Positions 17,095 through 25,204 of a stretch of DNA of 64,000 bases are shown piece after piece; within the stretch, counting starts at the first letter, position 1; each line of letters opens with the position of its first letter. The translations under genes were made by a program, and so were the position numbers. The stretch covers positions 1 through 64,000 of the forward strand of contig DASVEF010000370.1 of assembly GCA_036380715.1 (NCBI GenBank), written 5' to 3'. The stretch is from UBA5704 sp036380715. Lineage in GTDB: Bacteria; Acidobacteriota; Thermoanaerobaculia; Multivoradales; UBA5704. Under the pieces are notes generated by a model. That model saw nothing but the letters and a program-made list of their open reading frames with translations. It searched no databases and was not told the DNA's origin.

Positions 17095-18711
17095 ATGGCC
17101 GACCGTCCCTCATCCCCCTGGACCCCACTGAGGCAGCCGCTCTACCGGTCGTTGTGGATCGCCGCCGTGGCCTCCAACATCGGCACCTGGCTGCAGAGCG
17201 TCGGGGCGTCGTGGATGATGACCACGCTGTCGGCTTCGGCCACGATGGTGGCGCTGGTGCAGGCGGCGACCAGCCTTCCCATGTTCCTGCTGTCGCTGCC
17301 CGCCGGGGCTCTCGCCGACGTGCTCGACCGCCGGCGGCTGCTCCTGTTCACCGAGATCTGGATGGCCCTCAGCGCGGCAGGGCTCGGACTGCTGACCCTC
17401 GCCGGGGCGGCCGGCCCGTGGACGCTGCTGGTCTTCACCTTCCTGCTCGGGCTGGGGACCGCGCTCACCGCTCCCGCCTGGCAGGCGATCGTCCCCGAGA
17501 TCGTGCCGCGGGAGGACCTGCCCGCCGCCATCACTCTCCAGAGCATCGGATTCAACATCGCCCGCGCCATCGGCCCGGCCATCGGCGGCCTACTCGTGGC
17601 GGCGACGGGGCCGGCGGTGACTTTCCTGCTCAACGCCGCGTCGTTCCTCGGCGTGCTGCTGGTGGTCTACCGCTGGAAGCGCCCGGCCATGGAGTCGGTC
17701 CTCCCGGGCGAGCGCATCCTCGGAGCGATGAGCACCGGACTGCGCTACGTGCGCCACGCGCCCGAGGTCCTCGCCGTGATCGCGCGGGGGAGCACGTTCG
17801 TCCTCTGCGCCAGCTCCCTGTGGGCGCTGCTGCCGGTGGTCGCCAGCACCGAGCTGAGGCAGGGACCGGCGGGGTACGGCCTGCTCCTCGCCTCTCTCGG
17901 CGTCGGAGCGGTCTCGGGCGCGATGGTCCTGCCGCGGCTGCGCCGGGGAGGAGAGGGCTCGATGGACGGCATCGTGGCCGTGGCGACCCTGGTCTTCGCG
18001 GGCGCCACGGTCGCCCTCGGATCGCTGCGCAGCTTTCCCCTTCTCTGCCTGGCGCTGGTCTTCGCGGGCGGCGCCTGGCTCTGCCTGCTCTCCAGCCTGA
18101 ACGTGGCGATCCAGACGGTGGTCCCCTCCTGGGTGCGCGGCCGGGCCTTGTCGGTCTACATGCTGATCTTCTTCGGCGGCCTCGCGGGCGGCAGCGCGCT
18201 CTGGGGAGCGGTGGCCGACCACGCGGGCACCTCCCGCGCGCTCTGGATCTCCGCGGCCGGCATGATCGCCGGCCTCGCCGCCACCTGGCGCATCCACCTG
18301 CGCTCGGGCGAAGGGCTCAACCTGGCCCCGTCGCGGCAATGGCCCGCACCGCTGGCCAGCCACGACCTGGAGCTCGACCGCGGGCCGGTCCTGGTGTCCA
18401 TCCGCTACCAGATCGATCCCGAGAAGGCTTCCGAGTTCGCGGCGGCCATGCGGGAGCTGCGCCGCATCCGCCTGCGCGACGGCGCCCTGCAATGGGGTCT
18501 CTTCACCGTCGCCGAAACTCCGGGCGCCTACGCCGAGGTCTTCCTCGTCCGCTCCTGGATCGAGCATCTGCGCCAGCACGAGCGGGTCACCGTCGCCGAC
18601 GAGGAGATCCGGCACCGCGCCGGCTCTTTCCACGTCGGCGAAGAGCCTCCCGTGGTCCGGCACCTCATCGCCGAGCCCATGATCCGGGTTAGAATTCCTG
18701 GGGCAGATTGA
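17095..18711 (+). CDS. MFS transporter (MFS_3/EntS-like) with C-terminal ABM-like domain
   Basis: A 538-residue inner-membrane transporter. Residues about 15-400 form the 12-helix MFS core, with the N-terminal LYRSLWIAAVASNIGTWLQ block and GALADVLDRRRLLL loop characteristic of the enterobactin-exporter-like (transmembrane secretion effector) branch. The last 110 residues are soluble: the VSIRYQIDPEKASEFAAAM start and RSWIEHLRQHERVT segment resemble a ferredoxin-fold antibiotic-biosynthesis-monooxygenase-like domain, which is often fused to this MFS branch. The cargo is unknown; export of a small siderophore-like or toxic molecule is the usual guess. The gene ends just before the phased TATATA array. 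Confidence 0.88.
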   Translation: MADRPSSPWTPLRQPLYRSLWIAAVASNIGTWLQSVGASWMMTTLSASATMVALVQAATSLPMFLLSLPAGALADVLDRRRLLLFTEIWMALSAAGLGLLTLAGAAGPWTLLVFTFLLGLGTALTAPAWQAIVPEIVPREDLPAAITLQSIGFNIARAIGPAIGGLLVAATGPAVTFLLNAASFLGVLLVVYRWKRPAMESVLPGERILGAMSTGLRYVRHAPEVLAVIARGSTFVLCASSLWALLPVVASTELRQGPAGYGLLLASLGVGAVSGAMVLPRLRRGGEGSMDGIVAVATLVFAGATVALGSLRSFPLLCLALVFAGGAWLCLLSSLNVAIQTVVPSWVRGRALSVYMLIFFGGLAGGSALWGAVADHAGTSRALWISAAGMIAGLAATWRIHLRSGEGLNLAPSRQWPAPLASHDLELDRGPVLVSIRYQIDPEKASEFAAAMRELRRIRLRDGALQWGLFTVAETPGAYAEVFLVRSWIEHLRQHERVTVADEEIRHRAGSFHVGEEPPVVRHLIAEPMIRVRIPGAD

Positions 18712-18746
18712 AAGCAGGGTGGAGGTGAGGGTCCGAACGGCCGATT

Positions 18747-19092
18747 TATATACTCCGGCCGAGAGCTTGTATAGACCCGCCCCTTGGAACCGCTTCAGGA
18801 ACCGCAGGTTTATATAGGGAGAGGGGTGTACCTATATAGACTGTCCGTCTCCCTATATAGACGCGCAGCTTTCTTATATAGACCGGAGCCTGCGCAAAGG
18901 CGGGGGACCTCCCGTTCAGACTGTCCGAACCCTCTCCGAAAGCTCTCCGGATCGCCGCCCTATATAAAAAGAGCGCTCATCTATATAGATCCTGAGCTCC
19001 GAGACGCTTCCCCGCCGCCTCTCTATATATTTTGACGGCTCCCCCATATGAACCGGCCACCTTCCTATATAATCAGGCTGCAAAAGTATATA
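18747..19092. repeat. 21-bp-phased TATATA array upstream of vapBC
   Basis: TATATA or a one/two-base variant begins at 18747, 18769 (GTATAG), 18811, 18833, 18854, 18875, 18961, 18982, 19024, 19045 (CATATG), 19066 and 19087. Successive distances are 21 or 22 bp or close to multiples of 21 (42, 86), which is two helical turns. Many copies read CTATATAGAC, with the 8-bp palindrome CTATATAG. The intervening DNA is GC-rich, with pyrimidines just upstream of the core on the plus strand. On the minus strand most units translate as heptads beginning Tyr-Ile (YIGRRTV, YIDERSF, YIGRWPV), but the frame breaks by a stop and 1-2 nt shifts. The array fills the gap between the MFS gene and vapB. The periodicity is certain; the function is unknown. 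Confidence 0.9.
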
Positions 19093-19145
19093 GAGTGGCC
19101 GTCCGGAAACCTTGGGCGGGCCTTTCAAAAGGGAGGAGGAGACGC

Positions 19146-19355
19146 ATGCTCACCAGTATGGATCTGGACGAGGAGCTGTTCAAGAAGGCGTGGAATCTTT
19201 CGAGCCAGCGGACCAAGAAGGGCGTCGTGGAAGAGGCGTTGCGCATCTACGTCCGCCTCCACGAGCAGGCCCAGGTGCGTAGTCTGCGGGGCAAGCTGGC
19301 GTGGCTGGGCGATCTCGACCAGCAGAGGAAGCGGCGCCGTGCAAGCTCTCGTTGA
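19146..19355 (+). CDS. vapB: VapB-type antitoxin
   Basis: A 69-residue antitoxin of the DUF2191/VapB type: a short N-terminal MDLDEELFKKA strand-helix and the TKKGVVEEALRIYVRLHEQ helix, with an Arg-rich end (QQRKRRRASSR). It should bind DNA as a dimer and mask the VapC active site. The start at 19146 follows GGGAGGAGGA (19131-19140); a second ATG at 19158 would also fit. It overlaps vapC by 17 bp. The TATATA array lies immediately upstream, so it is the obvious candidate operator region. Confidence 0.85.
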   Translation: MLTSMDLDEELFKKAWNLSSQRTKKGVVEEALRIYVRLHEQAQVRSLRGKLAWLGDLDQQRKRRRASSR

Positions 19356-19731
19356 CGCTTCGGTCTGGATCGACTATTTCACCGGCGAGGCCACGCCGCA
19401 GACCGACCTCCTGGACTCCCTGCTCGGGAAGGCGGCCCTCACCGTGGCCGACCTGACGCTCGCCGAGGTCCTCTACGGCATTCCGGACGAGCGCAGCCGG
19501 CGCCTGGCGGCCGACGCGCTGACCAAGTTCTGGCTGGTCGAGGTCCGCGGGATCGACCTGGCCCAGAAGAGCGCGGTCAACTATCACACCCTGCGCGTCC
19601 GCGGCATCGAGGTCACGACCACGGAGTGCGAGATCGCCACGTTCTGCCTGGAGAACGGCTTCTCTCTCCTCCACTCCAGCCCGGGCTACGAGCCGTTCGA
19701 GACGTACCTGGGGCTCAAGGGGGTGCGGTAA
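19339..19731 (+). CDS. vapC: VapC-type PIN-domain toxin
   Basis: A 130-residue PIN ribonuclease. The first acidic residue is in ALVDASVWIDYF and the second in TLAEVLYGI. The third position, TTTECEIA, has Glu where Asp or Glu is usual. The C-terminal motif, normally LLHxDxDF, reads LLHSSPGYEPF, so the last catalytic Asp is missing. The GTG start lies inside the vapB 3' end. Activity may be reduced, or this could be a decayed toxin kept for autoregulation. Confidence 0.85.
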   Translation: MQALVDASVWIDYFTGEATPQTDLLDSLLGKAALTVADLTLAEVLYGIPDERSRRLAADALTKFWLVEVRGIDLAQKSAVNYHTLRVRGIEVTTTECEIATFCLENGFSLLHSSPGYEPFETYLGLKGVR

Positions 19732-19758
19732 GATTTCCTCTCGACATGGAGACTCACG

Positions 19759-20295
19759 ATGAAAGCACAGCTCGTTCTGGCCTGCTTCGTCCTCGCCGCG
19801 CCCGCTCTGGTGAAGGCCGAAGATCCGCCGCCCTGCCCTCTCCACGCCCAGCACCAGCAGGAGGCTCAGAGCCCGGGGCACGACCACCATGCCGGGGTCG
19901 ACGCCCGGGGCGACAAGGTCATGGGCTTCGAGCACACCCGCACGACCCACCACTTCCTGCTGAAGCCGGACGGCGGCGTGATCCAGGTCGAGGCCAAGGA
20001 CTTGGCGGACCGCGAGAGCATCGTCAAGACCCGCCACCACCTCGCAGACATCGCCGAAAAGTTCACGGCCGGCGACTTCTCCATGCCGTTCGCCATCCAC
20101 GACCGGGTCCTCCCCGGCGTGCCGGAGATGACCCGCCTCAAAGGAGAGCTACGCTTCCGCTACGAAGAGACCGAGCGCGGCGCCCGCGTCCACATCGCCA
20201 CGGAGAGCCCCGAGGCCCGCGAAGCCGTCCACGCCTTCCTGCGCGCACAGATCGAGGATCACCGCACGGGCGATCCGCTCACTCCGACTCCGTAG
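19759..20295 (+). CDS. secreted conserved hypothetical protein with His-rich segment
   Basis: A 178-residue protein with a signal peptide (MKAQLVLACFVLAAPALVKA, cleavage after AKA-like VKA). A short histidine-rich stretch follows (HAQHQQ, PGHDHHAG), then a compact domain containing MGFEHTRTTHHFLL, IQVEAKDLADRE, and RFRYEETERGARVHI. I recognise the pattern as a conserved hypothetical family of environmental bacteria but know no function. The histidines suggest metal binding in the periplasm. It starts 27 bp after vapC and may lie on the same transcript, although its own GGAG ribosome-binding site is present. Confidence 0.7.
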   Translation: MKAQLVLACFVLAAPALVKAEDPPPCPLHAQHQQEAQSPGHDHHAGVDARGDKVMGFEHTRTTHHFLLKPDGGVIQVEAKDLADRESIVKTRHHLADIAEKFTAGDFSMPFAIHDRVLPGVPEMTRLKGELRFRYEETERGARVHIATESPEAREAVHAFLRAQIEDHRTGDPLTPTP

Positions 20296-20320
20296 AACGG
20301 CACTGTTATGTTATAAGAGC

Positions 20321-21826
20321 ATGATGAAGCTGTACCCGCGTCTCCTCTGCGTTCTCGCAGCCTGCCTCCTGTCCGCCCCGGTCTCCGCAGCGCCGCAGGG
20401 CCATGCCGCCGCTCCCATCGTCAACGGGAACCTCGAGGGAAACCTGCCGTCCGTGGTCGCCGTGTTCGTGGACAGCGAGCTTTGCACGGGTACCCTCATC
20501 GGCTGCCAGACCGTGCTCACCGCGGCGCACTGCATCTGCAGCGATCAGCTCACGGGATCAGCCTGCGCACAGACCCCCGGCCTCCTCGACCCCTCGCGGG
20601 TCGCGGTCTTCTCGCAGCACGCCGGGGTTCTGGACGTCGCGAGCGTGGCGGTGCATCCGGACTATCACTTCCAGGTCCGGGGCGACCTCGCGATCCTGCG
20701 CCTGGCAACTCCGGTGGCGGGAATCGCGCCGACTCCCCTCAACCTCACCGGGCGGGTGGCCCCCGGCGTCCAGGGAGTCATCGCCGGGTTCGGGCGATCG
20801 AGCAGGACGGCCGACGACTTCGGGCTGAAGCGCTCCGGAAGAGTGACGACCGCCGCCTGCACGCACGCGCCGGCCGCCACCCACCTCTGCTGGAACTTCG
20901 AAGCTCCCATCGGTCCGGTCGGGCTGGACAGCACCGCCTGCCAGGGCGACTCCGGCGGTCCGCTGCTGGTCGAAACGGGCGGCGTCGCCCGCCTCGCCGG
21001 AGTCACGTCCGGAGACGAGCCCGGAACGTGCGCGCCGCCCGACCAGGTCTTCGCCGCCGATGTCTATGTGGACCGCGCCTGGATCCTGGAGCGGGCGGGA
21101 GCCGACGCCACGGCCACGAGCTGCGGGACGCTCCCGCCGGCCGGCTCCGCCGAGGCTCCGGTGGTCGCTGTGAACGGGGACCTCGCGCGGACAGACTCCG
21201 GGGACCGCCATGTCCTCCAGGTCCCGCCGGGCGCGGACCTGCTGCGCGTGGCGCTCAACGGCGACTTCGGCACCGCGAACGCCAACTTCCAGCTCTACGT
21301 CAAGCCGGGCGCGCCGCCGACGCCAGAGGACTTCCTCTGCGAGAGCGAGATGCCGGGGCCCTATGAATTTTGTGAATTGCCGTCGCCGGTCGCCGGGGAG
21401 TGGCACGTGCTCGTCCACCGCCAGGGCGGCTCGGGGGCGTACCAGCTCACCGCGACCACGTTCGGGGTCTCTTCGTCGAGTTGCGTGCCTGACGCCACGA
21501 CGCTGTGCCTGAACAACGGCCGCTTCCGCGTCCGCGCCACCTGGCGGCTCCGAAACGGCCAATCCGGAGCCGGCAACATGATCCCCCTGACCTCCGACAC
21601 CGGCTACTTCTGGTTCTTCGACCCCGCCAACGTGGAGGTCGTCGTCAAGGTCCTCAACGCCTGCGCCCGCGGGAACTACTGGGTCTTCGCCAGCGGCCTG
21701 ACCAACGTCCAGGTTACCCTCACCGTGACCGACACCCAGAGCGGCGTGACCCGGACTTACCAGAACCCGCAGGGGACGCCCTTCCAGCCGATCCAGGACA
21801 CCGGGGCGTTTCCGACCTGTCCGTGA
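20321..21826 (+). CDS. secreted trypsin-like (S1) serine protease with C-terminal domains
   Basis: A 501-residue exported protease. The signal peptide ends near PVSAA. The S1 domain spans residues about 30-255 with the full triad: H70 (TAAHC), D122 (GDLAIL), S211 (GDSGGP). Residues about 280-385 resemble a bacterial pre-peptidase C-terminal domain. The last 115 residues, beginning CVPDATTLCLNNGRFRV and containing TSDTGYFWFFDP and VTDTQSG, form a module I associate with acidobacterial secreted proteins. Such enzymes act outside the cell on proteins. The start is tight against a TATGTT/TATAAG box, so the mRNA may be leaderless; a second ATG follows directly. Confidence 0.92.
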   Translation: MMKLYPRLLCVLAACLLSAPVSAAPQGHAAAPIVNGNLEGNLPSVVAVFVDSELCTGTLIGCQTVLTAAHCICSDQLTGSACAQTPGLLDPSRVAVFSQHAGVLDVASVAVHPDYHFQVRGDLAILRLATPVAGIAPTPLNLTGRVAPGVQGVIAGFGRSSRTADDFGLKRSGRVTTAACTHAPAATHLCWNFEAPIGPVGLDSTACQGDSGGPLLVETGGVARLAGVTSGDEPGTCAPPDQVFAADVYVDRAWILERAGADATATSCGTLPPAGSAEAPVVAVNGDLARTDSGDRHVLQVPPGADLLRVALNGDFGTANANFQLYVKPGAPPTPEDFLCESEMPGPYEFCELPSPVAGEWHVLVHRQGGSGAYQLTATTFGVSSSSCVPDATTLCLNNGRFRVRATWRLRNGQSGAGNMIPLTSDTGYFWFFDPANVEVVVKVLNACARGNYWVFASGLTNVQVTLTVTDTQSGVTRTYQNPQGTPFQPIQDTGAFPTCP

Positions 21827-21909
21827 GCAGCAGGTCCTCCTCGGAGTTCCGGAGAGGATCCGCCTCAAGACACCCGTTGGATAGTGGCGGCGCCGGAGAA
21901 GGATCCAAC

Positions 21910-22254
21910 TTACCGCCCAAGCACCATGTCAATGCCCGCTAACACCAACTCGAGCTGGCGTCCGGACAACTTGCCGACGCACTCGGTGAGTTGCCGCTTG
22001 TCGATCGCAACGATCAGCGATACGTTCGCGACCGAATCCTTCGATAGGCCCGTCGCCTTTGCGGCCAGCGACACATTTCCAGGCGCTTCTGCCCATTTCA
22101 AGTTGCTCGTCAAGGGTACGCAGACGACGGTGCCGATCCGGCTCCGGTTCAAGGCGTCGCATTGCACCACCACGACAGGCCGCCGATATCCAGGCTCGGA
22201 TCCGGTCGGCTCTCCCAGGTCGGCCCACCAGACCTCCCCCTGGGCGATTACCAA
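21910..22254 (-). CDS. mazF: MazF/PemK-type endoribonuclease toxin
   Basis: A 114-residue toxin with the MazF fold: an N-terminal GEVWWADLGEP block, YRRPVVVVQCDALNRSRIGTVVCVPLTS, and a C-terminal VSLIVAIDKRQLTECVGKL. MazF cuts mRNA at short sequences and is restrained by the partner antitoxin. The start codon is TTG, overlapping the stop of the antitoxin by 7 bp, which keeps toxin translation low and coupled. The gene is convergent with the trypsin gene. Confidence 0.92.
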   Translation of the reverse strand: MVIAQGEVWWADLGEPTGSEPGYRRPVVVVQCDALNRSRIGTVVCVPLTSNLKWAEAPGNVSLAAKATGLSKDSVANVSLIVAIDKRQLTECVGKLSGRQLELVLAGIDMVLGR

Positions 22255-22484
22255 TCGACCTGCTCCAGCACCCGGCGTGAGGCCCTCCGGCTGAACTCAT
22301 CGACACCGTCTCCAGCCTCTTCGACCACTCGATTCATGGCATCCGTGAGGCGGTCAGGCGCATGTCTGGCCACGAACTCCTGGAGCGCTCGACTGTAGAG
22401 TTGGCTGCGAGAAGTCCTGAGCTCTTCCGCCAGACGCTCAGCCTCCTCAAACACGTCGTCGGGGATCGACACGGCTGTTTTCAT
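22248..22484 (-). CDS. ribbon-helix-helix antitoxin of the MazF pair
   Basis: A 78-residue antitoxin: KTAVSIPDDVFEEAERLAEELRTSRSQLYSRALQEFV is a ribbon-helix-helix DNA-binding N-terminus (residues 2-38), and the acidic EEAGDGVDEF tail would wrap the toxin. The RHH type rather than the AbrB-type MazE fold is seen, as in several mycobacterial MazEF pairs. A TATACT box sits exactly 6 nt upstream of the ATG. Confidence 0.87.
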   Translation of the reverse strand: MKTAVSIPDDVFEEAERLAEELRTSRSQLYSRALQEFVARHAPDRLTDAMNRVVEEAGDGVDEFSRRASRRVLEQVDW

Positions 22485-22490
22485 ACCCTG

Positions 22491-22496
22491 AGTATA
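22491..22496 (-). promoter_or_regulatory. -10-like box 6 nt upstream of the antitoxin start
   Basis: On the minus strand the sequence reads TATACT-CAGGGT-ATG. A transcript initiated from this box would begin at or next to the start codon. Confidence 0.5.
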
Positions 22497-22499
22497 ACC

Positions 22500-24974
22500 C
22501 TACTTCCTCAACGCCAGCACCGGATCCAGCAGGCTCGCCTTCCGCGCCGGAATGCAGCTCGCCAGCAGCGCCACCGTGGCCAGCACGAGCGGCGCGGCCA
22601 CGAAGGTGAAGGGGTCGGTCGTGCTCACTCCGACGAGGAGGCTGGAGAGGGCGCGGGTGGCGGCGAAGGCTCCGAGGAGGCCGGCGATCACGCCGACCGA
22701 CACCGCGGTCATCCCCTGCCGCGCCACCATGCGGAGGACGTGCATCCCGGTCGCCCCGAGCGCCATGCGGATGCCGATCTCCCGGGTGCGCTGGTTCACC
22801 AGGTAGGACAGCACGCCGTAGATGCCCACCGCCGCCAGGACCAGCGCCACGAAGGCCAGCGCCCCCATGAGCAGCATGTTGAAGCGGTAGGAACCCAGCG
22901 ACCGGTCGACGATTTCTTCCATGGTCCGGATGTCCGTGATCGGCTGCTGCGGGTCCGCGGCCCAGATCTCCTTGCGCGCCGCCTGCGGGATTCCGGCCAG
23001 GGTCCCCTCGCCCTGGATCACCACGGAGAGCGGGAGCAGGCGTACGAACATCCCCATCAGCCTCTCGTTGACCTGGCCGATCGGCAGGTAGACGATCGCC
23101 GGCGCGGCCTCGTCCAGCCCCACCTCGCGGACGTCCTTGACGATTCCGACGATCCGCCGCGGCGCCTTATCCGCCAGCTCGGGAGCGTACGGCATGCCTA
23201 TGGTGATCCGCTGGCCGATGGGGTCTTCGTTGGGCCAGTACTGGCGCGCGGCCTCCTCGTTGATGATGGCCACCCCCTCGGAATTCACCGTGTCGTTCGC
23301 CGTGAGCAGCCGGCCGCGGGAGAGCGGGATGCCCAGCGCCTCGAAGTAGCCGGGCGTCGAGGCGCGGTATTGGGCGGAGCCCACCCCTTCCTCGCTGTCC
23401 CCGCCCGCGTAACGCCCCTCGATCGTGAACGTCAGGTCCGGCCCCATCTCCAGCGGCAGCGAGGAGGCGACGGCCGCCTTCTTGACCCCGGGCAGGGCGT
23501 TGAGCCGCTTGGTCACCTGCCGGCTGAACAGCTCCATGTTGACCGGCGTGCCGTAGCGCGCCTCGGGCAGCGACAGCTTGAGCGTCAGCACGTTCTCGGG
23601 CCGGAAGCCCGGATCGGTCTCCAGGAGGCCGTTGAAGCTCTTCACCAGCAGGGCCGCGCCGATGATCACCACCAGGGCGACCGCCACCTCGGCGACCACG
23701 AGCGCGGTCCGCGCGATCATGCCGCGGGGGCCGCCGGTCGAGCGCGCCGAGTCTTCCTTCAGAGGATCGTTGAGGTTCGGCCGGGCGGCCTGGACGGCCG
23801 GCGCGAGACCAAAGATCATGCCCGCCAGCAGCGAGATCCCGAGCGTGAAGGCGAGCACCGTGCCGTCGATCCCGATCTCCGGCAGCGACGCCTGGGCGGC
23901 CATCAGCCCCGCCTGCCCCACCGGGCTCAGCGCGACCAGCGGCTTGAGAATCCAATAGCCCAGGAGCAGCCCCACGGCGCCGCCGGCCAGGGAGAGCACC
24001 AGGCTCTCGGTGATGAGCTGCGCGAAGATGCGCGACGAGCTGGCTCCCAGGGCCGTGCGGATCGCGACCTCCCGCCGCCGCGCCGCCGAACGCGCGAGCT
24101 GCAGGTTGGCGATGTTGACGCAGGCGATCAGGAGCACGCCGCCGACCGTGCCCAGCAGCACCAGCAGGGCGGGTCGGAGCTCGCCGTACAGGCGCTCCTG
24201 GAGCGTCTTCACCCGGAAAGTCTCCTCGTCGCTCATGTCTCCGAGACGGCGCTCCCGGTACTGCCGGGCCACAACGTTCAGGGCCGCCTGGGCCTTCTCC
24301 ACGCTCAACCCGTCCTTGAGCCGGCCCGTGATCTCCAGGTAGTTCGCCTTCTCCGTGCTCGCGGGGTCGATCCCCAGCGGCGTCCACAGCTCGGCCGTGG
24401 CGGGGTAGCGGAACGCGGCCGGCATGATCCCGACTACCACGTAGCTCTCCCCGTTCAGGTGGATCGTGCGGTTGACCAGCGAGCGGTCGCCGCCGAACCG
24501 CCTCTTCCAGAGCGCATGGCTGAGGACCACCACTTTCTGGGCGTTGGGCCGGTCCTCCTCGGCCACGAAGTCACGGCCGATCTCCGGCCGGACGTTGAAG
24601 ACCGAGAAGAACTCCTTGCTCACCCGCGAGCCGACCACCCGCTCCGGGTCTCCGCCGCCGGTCAGGTTGAACCCCGATCCGAGCGTGTCGTAGGTGGCCA
24701 CCGCGTCGAAGACATCGTTGTGCTCCCGCACGTAGAGGAACTTGGGGATGGCGATCGAGATGCTCTCGTTGTCGCGATAGCCGCGCATCACCTGCACCAG
24801 CTCGTGGGAATCGGGGAACGGCAAGGGCCGCAGCAGCAGGGCGTTGACCACGCTGAAGATCGCCGCGTTGGCGCCGATGGCGAGCGCCAGCGTCAGCAGG
24901 GCGACCAGCGTGAAACCCGGAGACCTGAGGAGGACCCGGACGGCATAACGGAGGTTTTGGATCACCAGACTCAT
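22500..24974 (-). CDS. MacB/FtsX-type permease (acidobacterial duplicated permease, ADOP)
   Basis: An 824-residue inner-membrane permease with two copies of the MacB periplasmic-core plus FtsX unit. The first copy starts at LRYAVRVLLRSPGFTLVALL with a helix near residues 20-42, a periplasmic domain to about 255, and three helices. The second follows MIARTALVVAEVAVALVVII and ends in three helices with GIYGVLSYLVNQRTREIGIRM. The REVAIRTALGA and REIGIRMALGA motifs mark both halves. No ATPase gene is adjacent, as is usual for this orphan class. I chose the ATG at 24974, preceded by GGAGGAGAG; an upstream in-frame ATG at 25031 lacks such a site. Function is unknown. Confidence 0.9.
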   Translation of the reverse strand: MSLVIQNLRYAVRVLLRSPGFTLVALLTLALAIGANAAIFSVVNALLLRPLPFPDSHELVQVMRGYRDNESISIAIPKFLYVREHNDVFDAVATYDTLGSGFNLTGGGDPERVVGSRVSKEFFSVFNVRPEIGRDFVAEEDRPNAQKVVVLSHALWKRRFGGDRSLVNRTIHLNGESYVVVGIMPAAFRYPATAELWTPLGIDPASTEKANYLEITGRLKDGLSVEKAQAALNVVARQYRERRLGDMSDEETFRVKTLQERLYGELRPALLVLLGTVGGVLLIACVNIANLQLARSAARRREVAIRTALGASSSRIFAQLITESLVLSLAGGAVGLLLGYWILKPLVALSPVGQAGLMAAQASLPEIGIDGTVLAFTLGISLLAGMIFGLAPAVQAARPNLNDPLKEDSARSTGGPRGMIARTALVVAEVAVALVVIIGAALLVKSFNGLLETDPGFRPENVLTLKLSLPEARYGTPVNMELFSRQVTKRLNALPGVKKAAVASSLPLEMGPDLTFTIEGRYAGGDSEEGVGSAQYRASTPGYFEALGIPLSRGRLLTANDTVNSEGVAIINEEAARQYWPNEDPIGQRITIGMPYAPELADKAPRRIVGIVKDVREVGLDEAAPAIVYLPIGQVNERLMGMFVRLLPLSVVIQGEGTLAGIPQAARKEIWAADPQQPITDIRTMEEIVDRSLGSYRFNMLLMGALAFVALVLAAVGIYGVLSYLVNQRTREIGIRMALGATGMHVLRMVARQGMTAVSVGVIAGLLGAFAATRALSSLLVGVSTTDPFTFVAAPLVLATVALLASCIPARKASLLDPVLALRK

Positions 24975-25204
24975 GGAAGCTCTCCTCCTGGTTCGGCTCC
25001 AACTACGCGCCAGGGGGCGGATCTGTTTCACGCCGTCATCCGGACAGCCGGGATCTCCGTAGCTAGAGGTGGAGCAGAAACCCCCGGGACATCGGCAATG
25101 CGCTCCAGGCCTCCGTGTACGGTGGATTGGGAGAGGTTCGTCTTGGAAGCACGGAAGAGCCGGGGCGCCGGGTGTCCCCCAACCAGATAAAACGGAGAAC
25201 CGCC

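Noticed and set aside
18784..19035. An 83-codon plus frame (LYR heptads) in the TATATA array
   Set aside because: Its residues follow from the repeat cores, the frame does not span the array, and there is no ribosome-binding site.
18747..19092. CRISPR array
   Set aside because: The conserved unit is only 8-10 bp and the period 21 bp, too short for repeat plus spacer, and no cas gene is present.
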